From positions 1,876,685 through 1,940,684 of the forward strand of contig NW_006917099.1 of the NCBI RefSeq assembly GCF_000516985.1: DNA of 64,000 bases, given 5' to 3'. The position numbers and the translations under genes were made by a program. The notes under the pieces were generated by a model. It searched no databases. It was not told the DNA's origin and saw nothing but the letters and a program-made list of their open reading frames with translations. The DNA is from Pestalotiopsis fici W106-1. Taxonomy: Eukaryota > Ascomycota > Sordariomycetes > Amphisphaeriales > Sporocadaceae. How positions within the stretch are numbered: position 1 is the stretch's first letter; each line of letters opens with the position of its first letter. Positions 10,474 to 22,830 of this stretch are shown here, piece after piece.

Positions 10474-12465
10474 GTGGGAAGCACAGACACGAGAAGAAAG
10501 CAAATGCGTCCCCGCGATAGCTCCACCCGCCCTCCATATCATCAGGTGCATCCTTCCACCAGAATACACCGCTCTGGAAGAAGGTCTACTCCGTTTGGAA
10601 TTAACTCAGCTGATTGAACCAAGAAAAAGCTAGCCAGCATATGCTTACTGCGACAAATGTGCCTGGAAGGAATATCAAGGTGACAATGGTAATGATGTGC
10701 ATCGATGCCGTCTCCTGTGCCGTCTTGTACGCAATAGTCTGCATTTTCTTTGCCGAAGTCTCAGCACTTTCTGCAAATGTTTGCCCGATTTGAATATTTC
10801 GGTACTGTAAAAGACCGTCGTACTGTTTTTGAAAAGAAATATTAGCAAAAAAAGTCAACTTGGTAGTGTGGTTGGCGACTAACCAATTTTTGCCCCTCGG
10901 AAAGCTGCGCTGCAAGAGATTGCAACTGTATCTTCCTTGTCTCAAGCCCCCTTACAATGTTTGTAACTTCTTGCCCGAAATGTCTGATCTCTAGCTCGTA
11001 TTTCTGCGCCATACTGGGGTGCACTTTAAGCAATGAGCCGGTTAGACTGCTATAGTATGCAGATATTTCACGGAGAACTGTGATGTTCAGTTGCACCGCC
11101 AACACCCATCGCTCGATCCTTTCTCCCCACAGCTGCAGCGCTTGTAGTTCGCTGACACGGAATTGATCCAGAGTGAGCAAGGGATGCTGCATAGGTTGAG
11201 GTTTCCGATCGGGCTGAGGTTTTCGGTCGACAGAATTGCCCACAGGCGCCGCCATTTCCACGTCGTCTATAGACTTTTGTGGCCCAAACAATGACTCACG
11301 CAGTGCCAGCACGTATCTGTGCGGAGCTTGCACTAAGTGGTGCATGAGTCCTGATGAGGCTCGTGGAGCGGTTCCTCGTGTTTGTCTTGAAATCGTTGAG
11401 TTCATCGTGGTGGCTCTTCTGAGGAGGTGCTCGGGTACCGTAGATTTTGTATCGTCGATTTCGGCGAGCCGTGCTTTTTGCAGAATTTCGTTGATCGCGA
11501 CCTCCATATCATTTATGCACCACCTCCAGTTTTCGTCACACCATAATAAATAGATCAAGTGTGTTGACAGAGCTGCTGCAAATAAACGATACACTCGAAA
11601 TTCCTGCTCCAGTCCCGGTATGCCTAGATTCAGATGTGACGTGCTGTCCTTGATTCTGTTTTTGAATTCATCGTTTGCTTTGATATTGCACCAAAATGAC
11701 TGTCCAGTCTCGACGTCAAAGGAGTGGTATACAGCGGTTTGCCGCAAGTTCCACTTCCACTTGTTTTGGTTACTTGAACTTGTATCATATTCCATGGATC
11801 TCAATAGATAGGACATTCGTAGATCGCGTCCAGACAGACGTAGTTCGGGAATAGCAATCAGACTACCCTCATCCAGGTCAATGGTATGAGAACTTTTGAA
11901 GTGAGCAAGGCAAAGGTCCAATGGCTTCTCCTGGTCACCAAATGTATACAGGGATTCCAAAAATGAAGCGTCAACTTGGTGAAATGTGAAACACGACTTG
12001 AGCATGTCCGAAGAACAGTTTAGAGGAGATCTCGAATCATTCGCCTTGAAAAATCTACCGCAAATTAGACGAGGCAAAAAGCGTAAGAGCCAAAGCGATA
12101 CCTACACATGCCTAATGTCCCATTGGGTTGCCTCATGCTGCATATGTTGAAGCTGTGTATCGCATGTGCGGAAATGATTCATTTTCAAGTTTATTGCTAT
12201 ACTTAATATTAACGCGGACGACCAAGAAAGGGGAAGCAGCAAATTGTTCCCTACATTTTTCGGCATCAATCTCAAAGATGTCAGTCAAGTGCTCCTCCGG
12301 ATCATCGTTGAACAGCCTTTCGTCATTTTCTTCCAAGTACTTTGCATGCTTTTTGAGTATATGCACCTCATGTGGTCGCGGCTCGCGCAGCTGAGTATTG
12401 GGGTATACTCCCGGGTTCGCGCATAGTGTCCTGTGGCGTTGGAATTGACTTGATGGGGCGACCAT
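10379..12465 (-). CDS. CorA-like membrane protein
   Basis: Five exons on the minus strand: 12465-12214, 12152-12106, 12054-10884, 10822-10649, 10585-10379; about 616 residues. The last three junctions are well supported; the first two introns (12213-12153 and 12105-12055) are inferred from frame and GT/AG sites. The protein is mostly soluble and helical, with two transmembrane helices at the end: about 528-553 (SMHIITIVTLIFLPGTFVAT) and 575-598 (FAFFSCLCFPLMIATLGVW). That two-helix C-terminal layout and the LPGTF block match the fungal CorA-like Mg2+ transporter-type family. No GMN pore motif is seen, so transport is not assured. Its 3' end overlaps the convergent Zn2Cys6 gene. Confidence 0.85.
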
Positions 12466-14343
12466 CGTGTAAAAGTGGAGAACAATACGCCTCAAGCATA
12501 TGTACTACCTTGACGTAGGTATGTAGGTACTAGCTAACATAAGAATCTGTAAACTACGGGAACCTTCGAGATCAGTTCGACATTTGTACAATATATCATA
12601 ACAGGAAAAAGCACAGCCTCGACACCCATTACAAGAGTGCCTTGGATCTACAGAACCCGAAGAACGCCTCATCATCCTGTCAACGGACAGCCCCCGCCTG
12701 GCATACCGGTTTCGAACATGGTTACACAGAAACAGCCCAGTCAATCAAAAATCGGTGGCAGGTCAACACCCTCACACACAGCCACCCCTGTCTCACGCGC
12801 CTACGGCTGACATGGCCGGCCAGATGGATGGCGCCCAGGGGGGGGGGGGCCAGGCGCACTCGTCCTTCGGCGAGTGATCACCCATGGCATGTGGGACATG
12901 ATGCATATATGTGCTTTCATCCCTCCCTATCAATCCCACAGCCTGATCATCGTTGACGTGGAGGCACAAATCTGTCTTTTCCCTTGAGCCTCCTGATGGC
13001 CCTTTTTTCGTCCTTTGTCAAGTGAATTAGCTGTGCTAATCTTGTGCTCACTGCCACGTTGCGTTTACTTACAGCCCCAAGTGCCTCGGGCGCCCACACA
13101 TTGAAACCATCACCATATTCCTTTTTCTGTTCTCGCTTTTTAGTACTCATAGGATCACTATCGCCGATACCTTTGTACTGACCTTGACAATAATGCCATC
13201 TATCGCAGACTGCCCGTAATTACTATATCGCCATCTAAGGTATTGTAGAAGCACTTGTTCGAGTACGCGATATTCGTCGATGGTGGACCAGACGGAAGTG
13301 GCTTCCCCAGTATAGTAGTCAGCCATATTGCTAGGCAAACCAACAAAGTAGAAAAACTGGGATCAATTGACTTAGGCAGATTGGGTTGGTAATCTCTATT
13401 AAATGATCGCCTCGGCGCGGGATGCTGTGCAAAATACCCCGCTGTGCCACCTGCCCACACCCCAAACGCAGAGCCTTATGGTTGAGTACGGCAGTACATG
13501 CAACTGCATTTCATCAATCTTAGCAGGCTGTATTAAGAGGAGGGTAGTACAGGCATTCGAGCGATTTTTCATGCAATTTAATGCAAACGGTAGGTGGACG
13601 ATATCTTGGGTATAGGCCGACGGTTTGATTGAATTGTCGTTTGTATATATCCTCATCTTGGGCCTTGCGATTATCATTCTTTGTCTGGGCAGCGCACCGT
13701 CCAAACCATCGGTGTCGTTAGTTTTTCTGAAATCAAATCACAAGGCTGTAGGATTCGAAACTGTGCAGCTTGGCTGATCACTTCCCGTCAGTCACCCATG
13801 CCAATGCAAGAAAGTACCATGGCGCATCACCAGCAGCCAATACGGAGCTGCAGATAGGTGGCAATAATGCATTTGATCCCTGTAAGGACTGCTGAGGACT
13901 CGGTAAGCAGCTTGCCAGTGTACATACCTACCTAGTATAAACAAGTTGACCAGGGTCCAAGTCGATTTACACTTACCTACGCCTCCAGCCTTTACCGAGT
14001 TGGTGTGTGGTTGCAGCCTACTGTCAGAGTTGCGTTCCTCTTTGAGCAATGGGTGCGCAGGATCGTAATAAGTAGAACCAGTGCTCCAAATGCTGCTGCT
14101 AGGCTTTTCGCATGGCAAAACCGTCAATCTTCTTGGTTAAGCGATTCCTGTCATCGCAATTGCAGCGTCATCCCACGAACTTTTGCCCCGTCGTTCAAGC
14201 TCTAACGTTTTGTTTTCATTCAACTGCTTTCCAGAAACATTGTCGCTTAGGCCGGACGGCACTGCGGATGGTGATTGATCATCCGAAAAAATGCTGATCA
14301 TTCTAAAGTTTGCCATACAGAGAGGTTATTCACCTTCACCAAT
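12466..14343. other. Intergenic, 1.9 kb, no supported gene
   Basis: Upstream of both the CorA-like (minus) and kinase-vWA (plus) genes. It contains a 12-13 base G run near 12839 and a few frames of 60-110 codons without motifs. Nothing further seen. Confidence 0.4.
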
Positions 14344-17300
14344 ATGCCTCCTCGGATGAGTTACGGTGCGGGTGCGCACCACCTGATGGACGAATTTGTC
14401 AAGGCCCTAGAAATGCACGCAAATGCTGAAAACTGTCGCGGAAGGAATGGACTAGACGAAACTGTCATGTTCATTCCCAACGACTTCCTATTCACTTACT
14501 GGACCGAAGATATCATACGCGACTTACTGCTTAGTTTGTCGGGTGCAGCCACCTACGATACCTCGATAATCCTCAGCGAGTATATCATTGTCTTCTCCAT
14601 CCTCACAAAGATGTACAAGTCCGACTGGATAAGTCATTTCGTCGAGAAACAGATCAAAGACAGCTCCCTACCTCTGCGGCCTGACTCCAACATGCCAAAG
14701 TCGTGGACTGATCAACGTCATATGGAAGATCTCTGGAAGGACTTTATCAACGAGCAATGGATGTTTTGCCCGTACACTTTTGACCGTTTATCTAATGCAG
14801 AACTATCGGAAAGCTATATTCTACCGATACAAAGCAAAGAATGCTTGCAAGACAAAGCGGTGGATGGTGATTTGGCAATCCTTTACAAAGTCAAGCTACA
14901 TCCATCTTGCAGGGGGAGTCTATCGGTAAGTCAAAGACGAGCATAGGTGCACATTTCAATGTTACTAAGAGTCAAAACTTTACAGGAGTACGTGGTCTTC
15001 AAAGAATACCAGAGGGAAGATCCTATTGCAGCCGCGACTTACGAGAAGGAGATATCAATCTACAAAACACTAAAGCCGGGTTCGTCAGCCTTCAAGCACA
15101 TTATTGAATACTACGGTTCATTCCAAATATTGGCATCCGGAAAAAGGACCATTATGCTCGAATATGCCGACGGTAGCGACCTATCGGCTTGGTTTAAAGA
15201 ATTGAAACCCCCGTCCGAGGTGGAACATCTCACTGCTTTTTGGGCCAACTTCTTTGACCTTCTCTTGGGACTTGAGGCAATACACAATCTCGTGCCGCCA
15301 CACTCGGGCAGAGAAAGCTGGTATCTAGAAGGGTAACCATACACTCCCTCCAACACACACACGCACTCACGCGAGATTCGTGCGTCGTGTCGAAAGTCGT
15401 AAGCTAATTTGAGCTCAGGATCCATCAAGACATTCGACCTCACAACATTTTGCTGGTCAAAAAGCCATCTAGCAGCCACCCGTATGATGTAACATTCAAG
15501 TTAGTTGATTTTGGCACGGGATACATCAAGAAGCAATCCTTGGATCAATTCCGCGAGACGCATCGAGATAATTTTGGAAATGCCACTTATTGTAAGCTAT
15601 AGCTTGATCTGTGGTCGAGTACAGGCTAACAACGTACAGCATCACCGGAAAGCTTAAATGATAGGCTGCAGCCAGAGTCTGATGTCTGGGCGCTTGGAGC
15701 TCTTGCCAGTGAGACACTCGTCTGGTCCATTCAAGGCTGGAAAGGCGTTGAAAATTACTGTAATCTAAGAGCGGCCAAAATGGTGCAAGGACTACCAGAA
15801 ACCCACCGTGGATGTTTCCATAATGGCATTCACAGACTACCAATCATCGACGATCATCATCGCGAGGTTTTGAAGGGCAGGCTTGCGGAAGACAACATTT
15901 CTCCGTTGGTCAGCAAGATGATACTCGAGCACATGTTGGTCGAGCACCCAAGTGCTCTTGAAGGGAGAGCCTCTCCGAATCCTCAATTTCGTCGTAGAGC
16001 CAGAGAAACACATCGTCTTTGGAAGATGAAGCTTCAAATGATTCCCTTGGCTCGCCCTTACTCGACTGATGATGTCAGGGGTCGACTGCACCATACCGTT
16101 ACAGAACCAGTGCTAGCTACGATAGTAACAGCGGACGACTTCTTACAACAGTCCGAATTCGACCCCGATGAATCTTCAGCAATGAGTAGGTACTCTTCAG
16201 TGACCTACAGAAGGCCTGAAGGACCCATAAATAGTTTCCATGAGAGCTATGATGCGCACTCCGTGCGTCGAGGTCCTAGTCAGCACTATCGGCCACGAAA
16301 TCCAATTCTGCAAAACGAGGACTCCTTTGAGAGATTGCCCATGCACTTGCTGAGCCCCAAGCCCGACAGAAGCTCTCTCATCAGAGATCTGATGAATCAG
16401 ATGGTTCAAACCGCCGAGGGCACGAACACGCAGCAGGATCCGCCTCGTTTTGACAATGACACCATTACGATTAACACAATCTACGACAAGTTCATCGCGC
16501 GAAAAGATGGAAAAGGTAGAGTTGGAGCTGCATTTTCAAAGTTTACTGGATCGTCGAGTGATCAGAAAGATCCACTCAAGGTTCACCCAGACCTTGGCCT
16601 GGCAATATCGAAACTCAAGAACTCGGGCAGCAGCGGCAGAGAACAGGTATGCTTTTAGCCATCATCAGAGATCTTCATTGTGATGATAGAGTTTTCGACT
16701 AATAATTCTTATTGCAGGTGTTCCTTATCGATGATTCTAAGAGCATGAGCCGTTTTCAGACTTCCATCGCCAAAACTGTCCGTGTACTAGCCTATCTAAT
16801 CAAGAAAGGCGACGTGGATCCAGATCGAAGTATTGAACTCCGCTTCGCATCGCAAATAGGTGACAAGAAACAAAACGCCAAGTCAACGCCTCTTGAAGAT
16901 GCCATAAATGACTGGCCGTTTGAAGATTCAGTCTGCGAAATGGGAACGGCGCTCGAGGCCCTCCTTCTCGACCTTCTTCCTAAGCGTTATGCGGCGGATC
17001 CGAAGCCTGTCAGCGTCTATGTGCTTACAAACGCCCTGTGGAGTGACAAGACCCCGACATCGCTCTGTGGTGTCGATGAAGCCATTGAAAAGGCTCTACG
17101 ACACCTCGACAATGTTAACGTTGAACTTGGTAAAAAGTGGCTGGGTATCCAGTTTATCGGATTCTTCAATAACAAACCATCATCCGAGAACACGATTGGA
17201 AGGCGCCGACTTGAATTTCTAGATGACAAGCTTGGCGAACTCTTTGAAGCCTTGGATCTGAAATTTACACGAAAGTAAGTGACCATTCTGAACGCATCTC

Positions 17301-17425
17301 CGGGCCGGACTCCGAGCACTAACAGTAGTACTAGGGATATTGTTGATACGCGTGAATCGGATGATGATATAAGAGACATCCTTCTTGGCGCTGTTTCCGA
17401 CGTGTGGGATAAGAAAAAGGGTTAA
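14344..17425 (+). CDS. Protein kinase-like protein fused to a von Willebrand A-like domain
   Basis: Six exons: 14344-14925, 14986-15332, 15419-15591, 15640-16646, 16718-17274, 17335-17425; 918 residues, frame kept throughout. Residues 1-190 are an unrecognised helical region. A Ser/Thr kinase-like domain follows: candidate ATP-binding Lys200 in YVVFKEY, catalytic loop HQDIRPHNILL (312-322; Gln replaces the usual Arg of HRD), DFG at 340-342 and an APE-like SPES near 369-372. After a linker, residues from 704 start a vWA-like fold, FLIDDSKSM, whose D-D-S-K-S fits the DxSxS metal-site motif. The architecture suggests phosphorylation or pseudokinase signalling joined to a metal-dependent protein-binding module. 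Partners are unknown. The expected ATG sits close after a pyrimidine-rich leader. Confidence 0.85.
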
Positions 17426-17630
17426 ACAGCGCATTCCAAGGCACAAGTAAATCCATCCATGCGATTTGTACTTGTAATCATAATTCATGTCAATATTTGC
17501 TGCAAGGGAATAGACTTTACAAAGTAACATGAAACGAAAATGGAGATTCAGCAGTCATCATGATGCTCAAATGCTCAATTGAAGATTCATGAGCTTACTG
17601 TGGTTACGATGAATACACGTATTGACGCCC

Positions 17631-18100
17631 TTACTCTGCGGCGCGCCTATTAGCATAGATGATTTCTGCAGCCTGCTCTGCCATGGCGAATGTAGGGACC
17701 TGAAGATGTCCACTGATCGGTACCGGGAAGACCGAGGCGTCAACAATGCGGAGACTCTTGACTCCCTTGACATTCAAGTCATTGTCTACCATCTTTCCCA
17801 TTGCCGCGGTTCCCATGGGATGATAGCTCGTGCTGTCAAACGTTAGCAAACCAAACCCTCGAATAACAAAACAAGGTGCACAGAATCTCACCCAATTTGC
17901 GCTCTAATACGCGCATCAATGTACTCGTCGCTTGAGTTCACTGATAAAGTCTCATTAGACCCTGTAGTGCCAACCTCACCGTCTAGAATCTCGCGGCCCA
18001 TGATGGTCTTATTGCCAGACGCAAAATGAAGCTGCAATTTGACTCCCTCCCTGGCAACATACCGATCAACAGCTATCGTACTGACGTAGTCAGTACCCAC
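17631..18100 (-). pseudogene. GMC oxidoreductase C-terminal fragment
   Basis: Exons 18100-17892 and 17832-17631 with an intron 17891-17833 (GTGAG...GACAG) encode the C-terminal part of a glucose-methanol-choline FAD oxidoreductase: VDRYVAREG, DEYIDARIR, SYHPMGTAAMGK (catalytic His region) and RIVDASVFPVPISGH. A full enzyme has about 600 residues; only about 135 are here, with no FAD-binding N-terminus upstream. The frame enters the 162-bp duplicated block at 18076 and meets a stop codon just upstream. I read it as a truncated relic. Expression as part of an unusual spliced gene cannot be excluded. Confidence 0.75.
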
Positions 18101-18237
18101 CGTAGATCACCTGCGTGGGTATATAGTCGCTCTTTAGCACCTCTCTTTTGTAGACTAGAGATCAACTCAGACAACTTTCAATGCTTCCTCGATCATCTCG
18201 TCTTCAGTTCCCCCTTCACATATCGGCTCAGGTGAGA
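18076..18237 (-). repeat. 162-bp inverted duplication, copy B
   Basis: Partner of 7188-7349 in opposite orientation (156/162 identical, no gaps), 10.7 kb away. Its inner end carries GTACTGAC-TAC-GTCAGTAC arms and abuts the GMC fragment; its outer end lies inside an open frame of unknown family. Confidence 0.85.
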
Positions 18238-18440
18238 GGAAGTATAACAAAAAATGTGGCAAGATAGTATCAAGCATTGATCCAAACTTTTTAGCTTGAT
18301 TCACCATCTCAGATACTTTGTTACCTTGATGCTGTGGACTCTCAGGATAGATGAGTTGAGGATAGCCCAAAACGTACTCGACGATGAGCTCGTGCCCCCG
18401 CGTGCGCCAAGGCCACGATATTCCAGAGTCGGATCTCCCC
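18167..18440 (-). other. Unrecognised open-frame fragment joined to copy B
   Basis: A minus-strand frame reading RGHELIVEYVLGYPQLIYPE and on to EDEMIEEALKVV-stop has protein-like composition but no family I recognise and no ATG-led start. Part of it lies inside the duplicated 162 bp. It may be exon debris from another gene. Confidence 0.35.
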
Positions 18441-19074
18441 GGGACTTTGAGAAAATCGTGAAAAGTCTATGGCAGATCCCTCCTCGTTTTTATTATGGGG
18501 CTTGGATGTAATGGATATACACGGAACATGGACGCTGGGCCGTTGATCATGGACGTGGCAGAAGTTTTGTGAGCCCTTTGTTGTCACTCTAATAAGCTCA
18601 GCAGACGTGGTGGTGTTGGGTCTCCTAAGGCCCCTGTTGGTCTCCCCAGGTCCCTTATTTCGCTTGCAGCCAATTCCCCACTCCACTGCGCGGGACGGCA
18701 AATTTATGCTAGTAGCCTGTAACTTTAGCGAGTAACCATGTATTGTATGGAGAGGAGCTACGCTGTGTAAAAGCTTGCAGGGCAGTATCGGACTTCTTTC
18801 TACCGAGTACATAGTTGTGGACTCACCGGGCCGCCTGAGATGATGAAGGCGATAGCCGAATCGCATAGCCCAAATTACAAGCATACGATAGTGCATCCGA
18901 TCATACTGTCTATGCTTTCGGCTCGTCTGACCACTTAAGGATAAGTGTCCTACAATCCTGGCCGGCTGAGCTTGTCGCCGTTGCAATGATTTTATGAAGA
19001 CATTCTTCCCCCAGTGTGGTGCTTCTAGAACCACATCAATTCTCGTTCGGTGTCAATCAAGCACAACAGCCAAC
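18441..19074. other. Intergenic, promoter side of the lactonase-like gene
   Basis: No supported gene. A long minus-strand frame crossing it has no motifs. Confidence 0.4.
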
Positions 19075-20305
19075 ATGTTTCGCGCTAGAACAGTCAACAT
19101 TCTCGCGTTGGGACTCTTGTCCCCAACCCTGGCCACCAACCTTCTGGTCTCGCATTTTGGTGGGCAGATTTACTCCTTGTCCTTGAGCGAAAGTGAGGGA
19201 AATTCGGACCTGATAATATCGACCTCAACTTCCGGTTGCGGCCGCCTTCCAGCATGGTTGCAGTACGACTCGGAGACTCAGACCGCATATTGCGTTGACG
19301 AGAATTGGTCTGGCCCTGGCGTCGTTGCGTCCTTCTTAGTAGCTAGCGATGGCTCTTTGACTCAGACCGGAAATTCTTCAACGGCTGGCATGTCTGTACA
19401 CAGCGCGGTCTACGGGGGAGTCAATGGTCGATCATTCGTTGTCACGTCTGAATAGTAATACTTTCGAGTCACCAAGAGACAATGTACCTTGCATAACTAA
19501 CCTGCAGCGCAGCACGCCATCCACCATTACCGCATATGAGCTTCCTCTGAGTAACGAAACGGGGGCGCTCCAGACATTGGAGTTCACCATGGACGCAGCT
19601 GGTCCCAACTCCCGGCAAGATAAACCGCACCCTCATGCTGGCATCCCCGACCCCACGGGTGACTATCTGCTCGTTCCCGACCTCGGTGCCGACTTGGTCC
19701 GCATCTTCAGCATCAACCAGACTTCTGGCCAACTCACTGCCTGTGGAGCAGGAGAGGCGGAAGCTGGAAGCGGCCCACGGCACGGCGTCTTCTGGTCGTC
19801 GAGCACTTGCCGCGACAAGTTCTACACGGTGAATGAACTTGGTAATTCCGTCACAGCCTGGACGGTGTCCTACCCATTGTCGGGTTGCCCTACCTTGGTA
19901 AAGACCCAAACTCTCTCGACATACGCCGAGGGTGTGGTGCCGGGTAATACCACCAAGGCCGCCGAAATTCATATTCGCGACAACTTCCTCTATGTTTCCA
20001 ATCGTGGCGACGAGACCTTTGGAACCGAGCAGGACTCGCTCGTCACCTACACCATTGATCCGAATTCTGGCAACATGACCTGGCTAGAGGCTTCTAGTGC
20101 TTATGCTTGGTACCCGCGATCCTTTCAGATCAACAAGGCTGGTGATTTAGTTGCCGTTGGAGGTCAAACCAGCAGCAATGTGGCCATCATCGCCAGGGAC
20201 ATCACTACCGGAAGACTGGGCGACCTCGTTGCCAATGTTTCAGTTGCAACCCGCGGTACGGCTGGCGGCGAGAATGGACTGAGCGCTGTGGTCTGGGTAG
20301 AGTAA
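19075..20305 (+). CDS. Secreted lactonase-fold (seven-bladed propeller) protein
   Basis: Exons 19075-19454 and 19513-20305, 390 residues. Residues 1-20 are a signal peptide. The body matches the 6-phosphogluconolactonase/carboxy-muconate-cyclase-like beta-propeller family: early LLVSHFGGQIYSL, then PHPHAGIPDPTGDYLLVPDLG with a following D-L-R-I-F block, GPRHGVFW, YTVNELGNSVTAW, AEIHIRDNFLYVSNRGD, and YPRSFQINKAGDLVAVGGQ. The intron ends at a tandem acceptor (CTGCAGCGCAG); only the second AG keeps frame. The substrate is not evident; secretion suggests an extracellular lactone or a non-enzymatic role. Ends in VVWVE-stop with no tail. Confidence 0.88.
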
Positions 20306-21204
20306 GCAGTACGCCAGCACGTTCATGATTTGCGACTGCGTATGCTTTCCACCGCTCAGTCTTGCAGTATCTCACCTGTATATTGTATGATTTCGCCTGT
20401 ATTATAGCATTGTAACATGCTCAGCGATGGGTTTGCATAGAGATGCATGTGATGTATCCTCGTATTTCAAGCTATAATGATTTTCATCAGACGTATACAA
20501 TACATTTTTACAAAATTACCGGCTGCATCCCGTGCCAAGGCTCATGGATTGATCATCGATTGTCTCTCATAATGGAAATCAGCCAAATCAAGCAAGTCTG
20601 ATGATGGGAATGAGTTGGGCAAGCTAGGATTACGGGAGACGCCAACGAACCTGGTTCTCATTTTTATACGATGCAAACCGCAGTTGGGAGGATAGGGGAC
20701 CCCCTTTCCCATCATCCCATGCATTTTTTCGGGGACTAACATGGATGTGGATGCGAAGCGACGTTTACTGTGTAGTTCCAAACAGACTTGTCAAAGTATA
20801 ATAAATGCATACCTGGCATGACAGACGCGTGTGGCTCGTGGACCCTTACTGCGGGAGATAACAGAGCCCCACCTGGAACCATGTGAGGTTGATGAACTGA
20901 CTCGGCGCGTGTTCTGTTGCGAAGCTAGAGTGGGCTCCACCCCCAGGATCACCATCCGGGGGCGGGCAAGATCTTGGTTTCGCAGCATGCAGAGGGGAAC
21001 AAGGTGGAATAAACTCCTTTTATGAGAACTGCCTTATGTGTCTCTTGACCCCACGGTTACCTGCTTTCAATAGGCATCGCTCTCATCCGTCAATGTCGGC
21101 CAATGCGTTGTGCTTCCGTCAGGGTAGAGGCTTGAGTATATTTGGTTGAGCCTTTACGCAGTGCAATTCCCGACACCCAAACTTTGAGTGTCGATCGCTC
21201 CACC
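20306..21204. other. Intergenic, no supported gene
   Basis: 3' UTR of the propeller gene and promoter of the rhodopsin-like gene. Short frames on both strands lack motifs. Confidence 0.4.
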
Positions 21205-22467
21205 ATGAGTACTGCCGCTGAGCTTGCTGCCTACCATCATCAGGTCCACGAATCTACGATCGCCGTGTGGACACCTGCTGCAATTGCCGTCATATTTCTT
21301 GCAGTCAGGTTGTACATAAGATATAGCAGACTTGGCTCATGGCTGTTGGATGATTGGCTGCTATTCCTGGCAACTGTAAGTGATGCAACAGATTACCGTA
21401 TGCAGTTGTCATTTCACTAACATGATTACTTCAAAATGGTGTAGGCCGCGTTGATCACTGGGTGTGTGCTCGTCAGTGTTTCCTTTGCGAGTGACATTTC
21501 AAATAATGATGGAAAGCGCCATTTCTTTACCTACCACCAAGCGAGCAGCGTGGTCTTGACTGGGGCCACCACCTGGAGCAAATGCGCCTTCATTCTCACT
21601 CTTTGGGGTGTTACCAATAGCCGTGGAGCCAAGCTGTTTCTTGTGTTTCTCATGGCCAGTTCGCATCTTCTACTAGTTGTCAGCGGACTGGGCATATATG
21701 CGCCCGCATGTGGCGATCCCAAGATACCGCTGCGCCCTTACTATGCTGGAGTATGTTTGAAAGAGACCGTGGTGCGATTCATGTTCTTGTTGCCTATCGG
21801 TAAGATTATGCCCAGAACGGAGCTATTGGCTTTGCTCCAATATTTGTTGGCTAACGTGTTTGATTAAAGTCTACGGAGGGATTATGGATGTCGTGCTATC
21901 ACTATATCCGTGGATGATTGTTCGGAACCTCCAACTTCAGAACCGCGAGCGACTAGGTGTAGCTATTGCTATGAGTTTAGGAGCAATGTACGTGTTTTGC
22001 ACAGACTGCAGTATGAGAACTTTTTCGCTGAGAAACGGGCTTAGTACCGGTGTTATAGTCATTCTTCGTTCAGTTCTGCAATTCAAGAAATTAGTTGGGC
22101 GATTTGGTAAGAAATTAGCATTATCCTTTCTCCGCCCAAAATTTATGGGTAATTATCTAATGAGACCGCTAATAATATTATAGATTCTCTTGCATTTCTT
22201 CAGATATTCAACACTCTCGAGCCCGCGGTCACAGTTATTCTCCAAACTATCCCTATTTTCCGTGTTCTTTACAAAGAGGCCAGAGCAGTCAGGAGCAGGT
22301 ACAATATACAATCGCTCCCAGAGAATCAAACGTCTCAATCGCGGCTAAGGAAACCCCCTAGCGCAAGAGAACGTGCAAGCGTGGCGGATGGATATGAGGA
22401 ACTTGAGATGGAACACTTCAGTAATAAGCCGAATGATCGCATTACGGAGGTTCTGAAGGATAGATAG
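21205..22467 (+). CDS. Rhodopsin-domain seven-helix integral membrane protein
   Basis: Five exons: 21205-21375, 21445-21799, 21870-21987, 22045-22106, 22184-22467; 329 residues. It has the layout of the fungal integral membrane (PTH11/SAT4-related) family: helix 1 about 22-36 (AAIAVIFLAVRLYIRYSR), LLDDWLLFLA for helix 2, then TYHQASSVVLTGATTWSKCAF, LFLVFLMASSHLLLVVSGL, ETVVRFMFLLPIGVYGGIMD and NRERLGVAIAMSLGAITGV for later helices, and a charged cytosolic tail of about 70 residues. Exons 3-5 contain in-frame stops unless spliced as given, which supports the model. No CFEM domain precedes it. Likely a plasma-membrane protein, possibly receptor-like; ligand unknown. Confidence 0.8.
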
Positions 22468-22830
22468 TATAAAGTGCTACGGAATTGATAAATGAATAGG
22501 ACTATGCCGTGATTTATTTCATGGTAAGCTGAGCTGCAAAGGCCGAACTCATCTTTTATCTTAGAAATGAAGATATCAAAAGCCATTTAAAATGCCGACT
22601 TCCGGACAGTTGACCTAGAGAATCGGACAGCAGTGGGGCATCGCGCAACGCCCATCATTAAACCGCGCAGCTCTGTTATCAATTTGCTTCCCTCGAGAAA
22701 GCTCAAGCAATATCATCTCAAGGTCTTACACCGAGGCCAAACACCAGTCTGACTAGTCTCAATATCACATCCCTGTGTTCTCTCCTCATTTCCCCTCTGT
22801 GAAACACTCTGCAAAAGCCTCTCTACAACC
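22468..22830. other. Intergenic, no gene seen
   Basis: Pyrimidine-rich stretch just upstream of the 2EXR start resembles a fungal 5' leader. Nothing else. Confidence 0.4.

Noticed and set aside
12642..13460. Several 60-105 codon frames on both strands
   Set aside because: No motifs or splice logic; the region includes a homopolymer G run.
18342..19034. 230-codon minus-strand frame before the propeller gene
   Set aside because: No motifs, crosses promoter sequence, and the overlapping frame with protein-like text is a different one.
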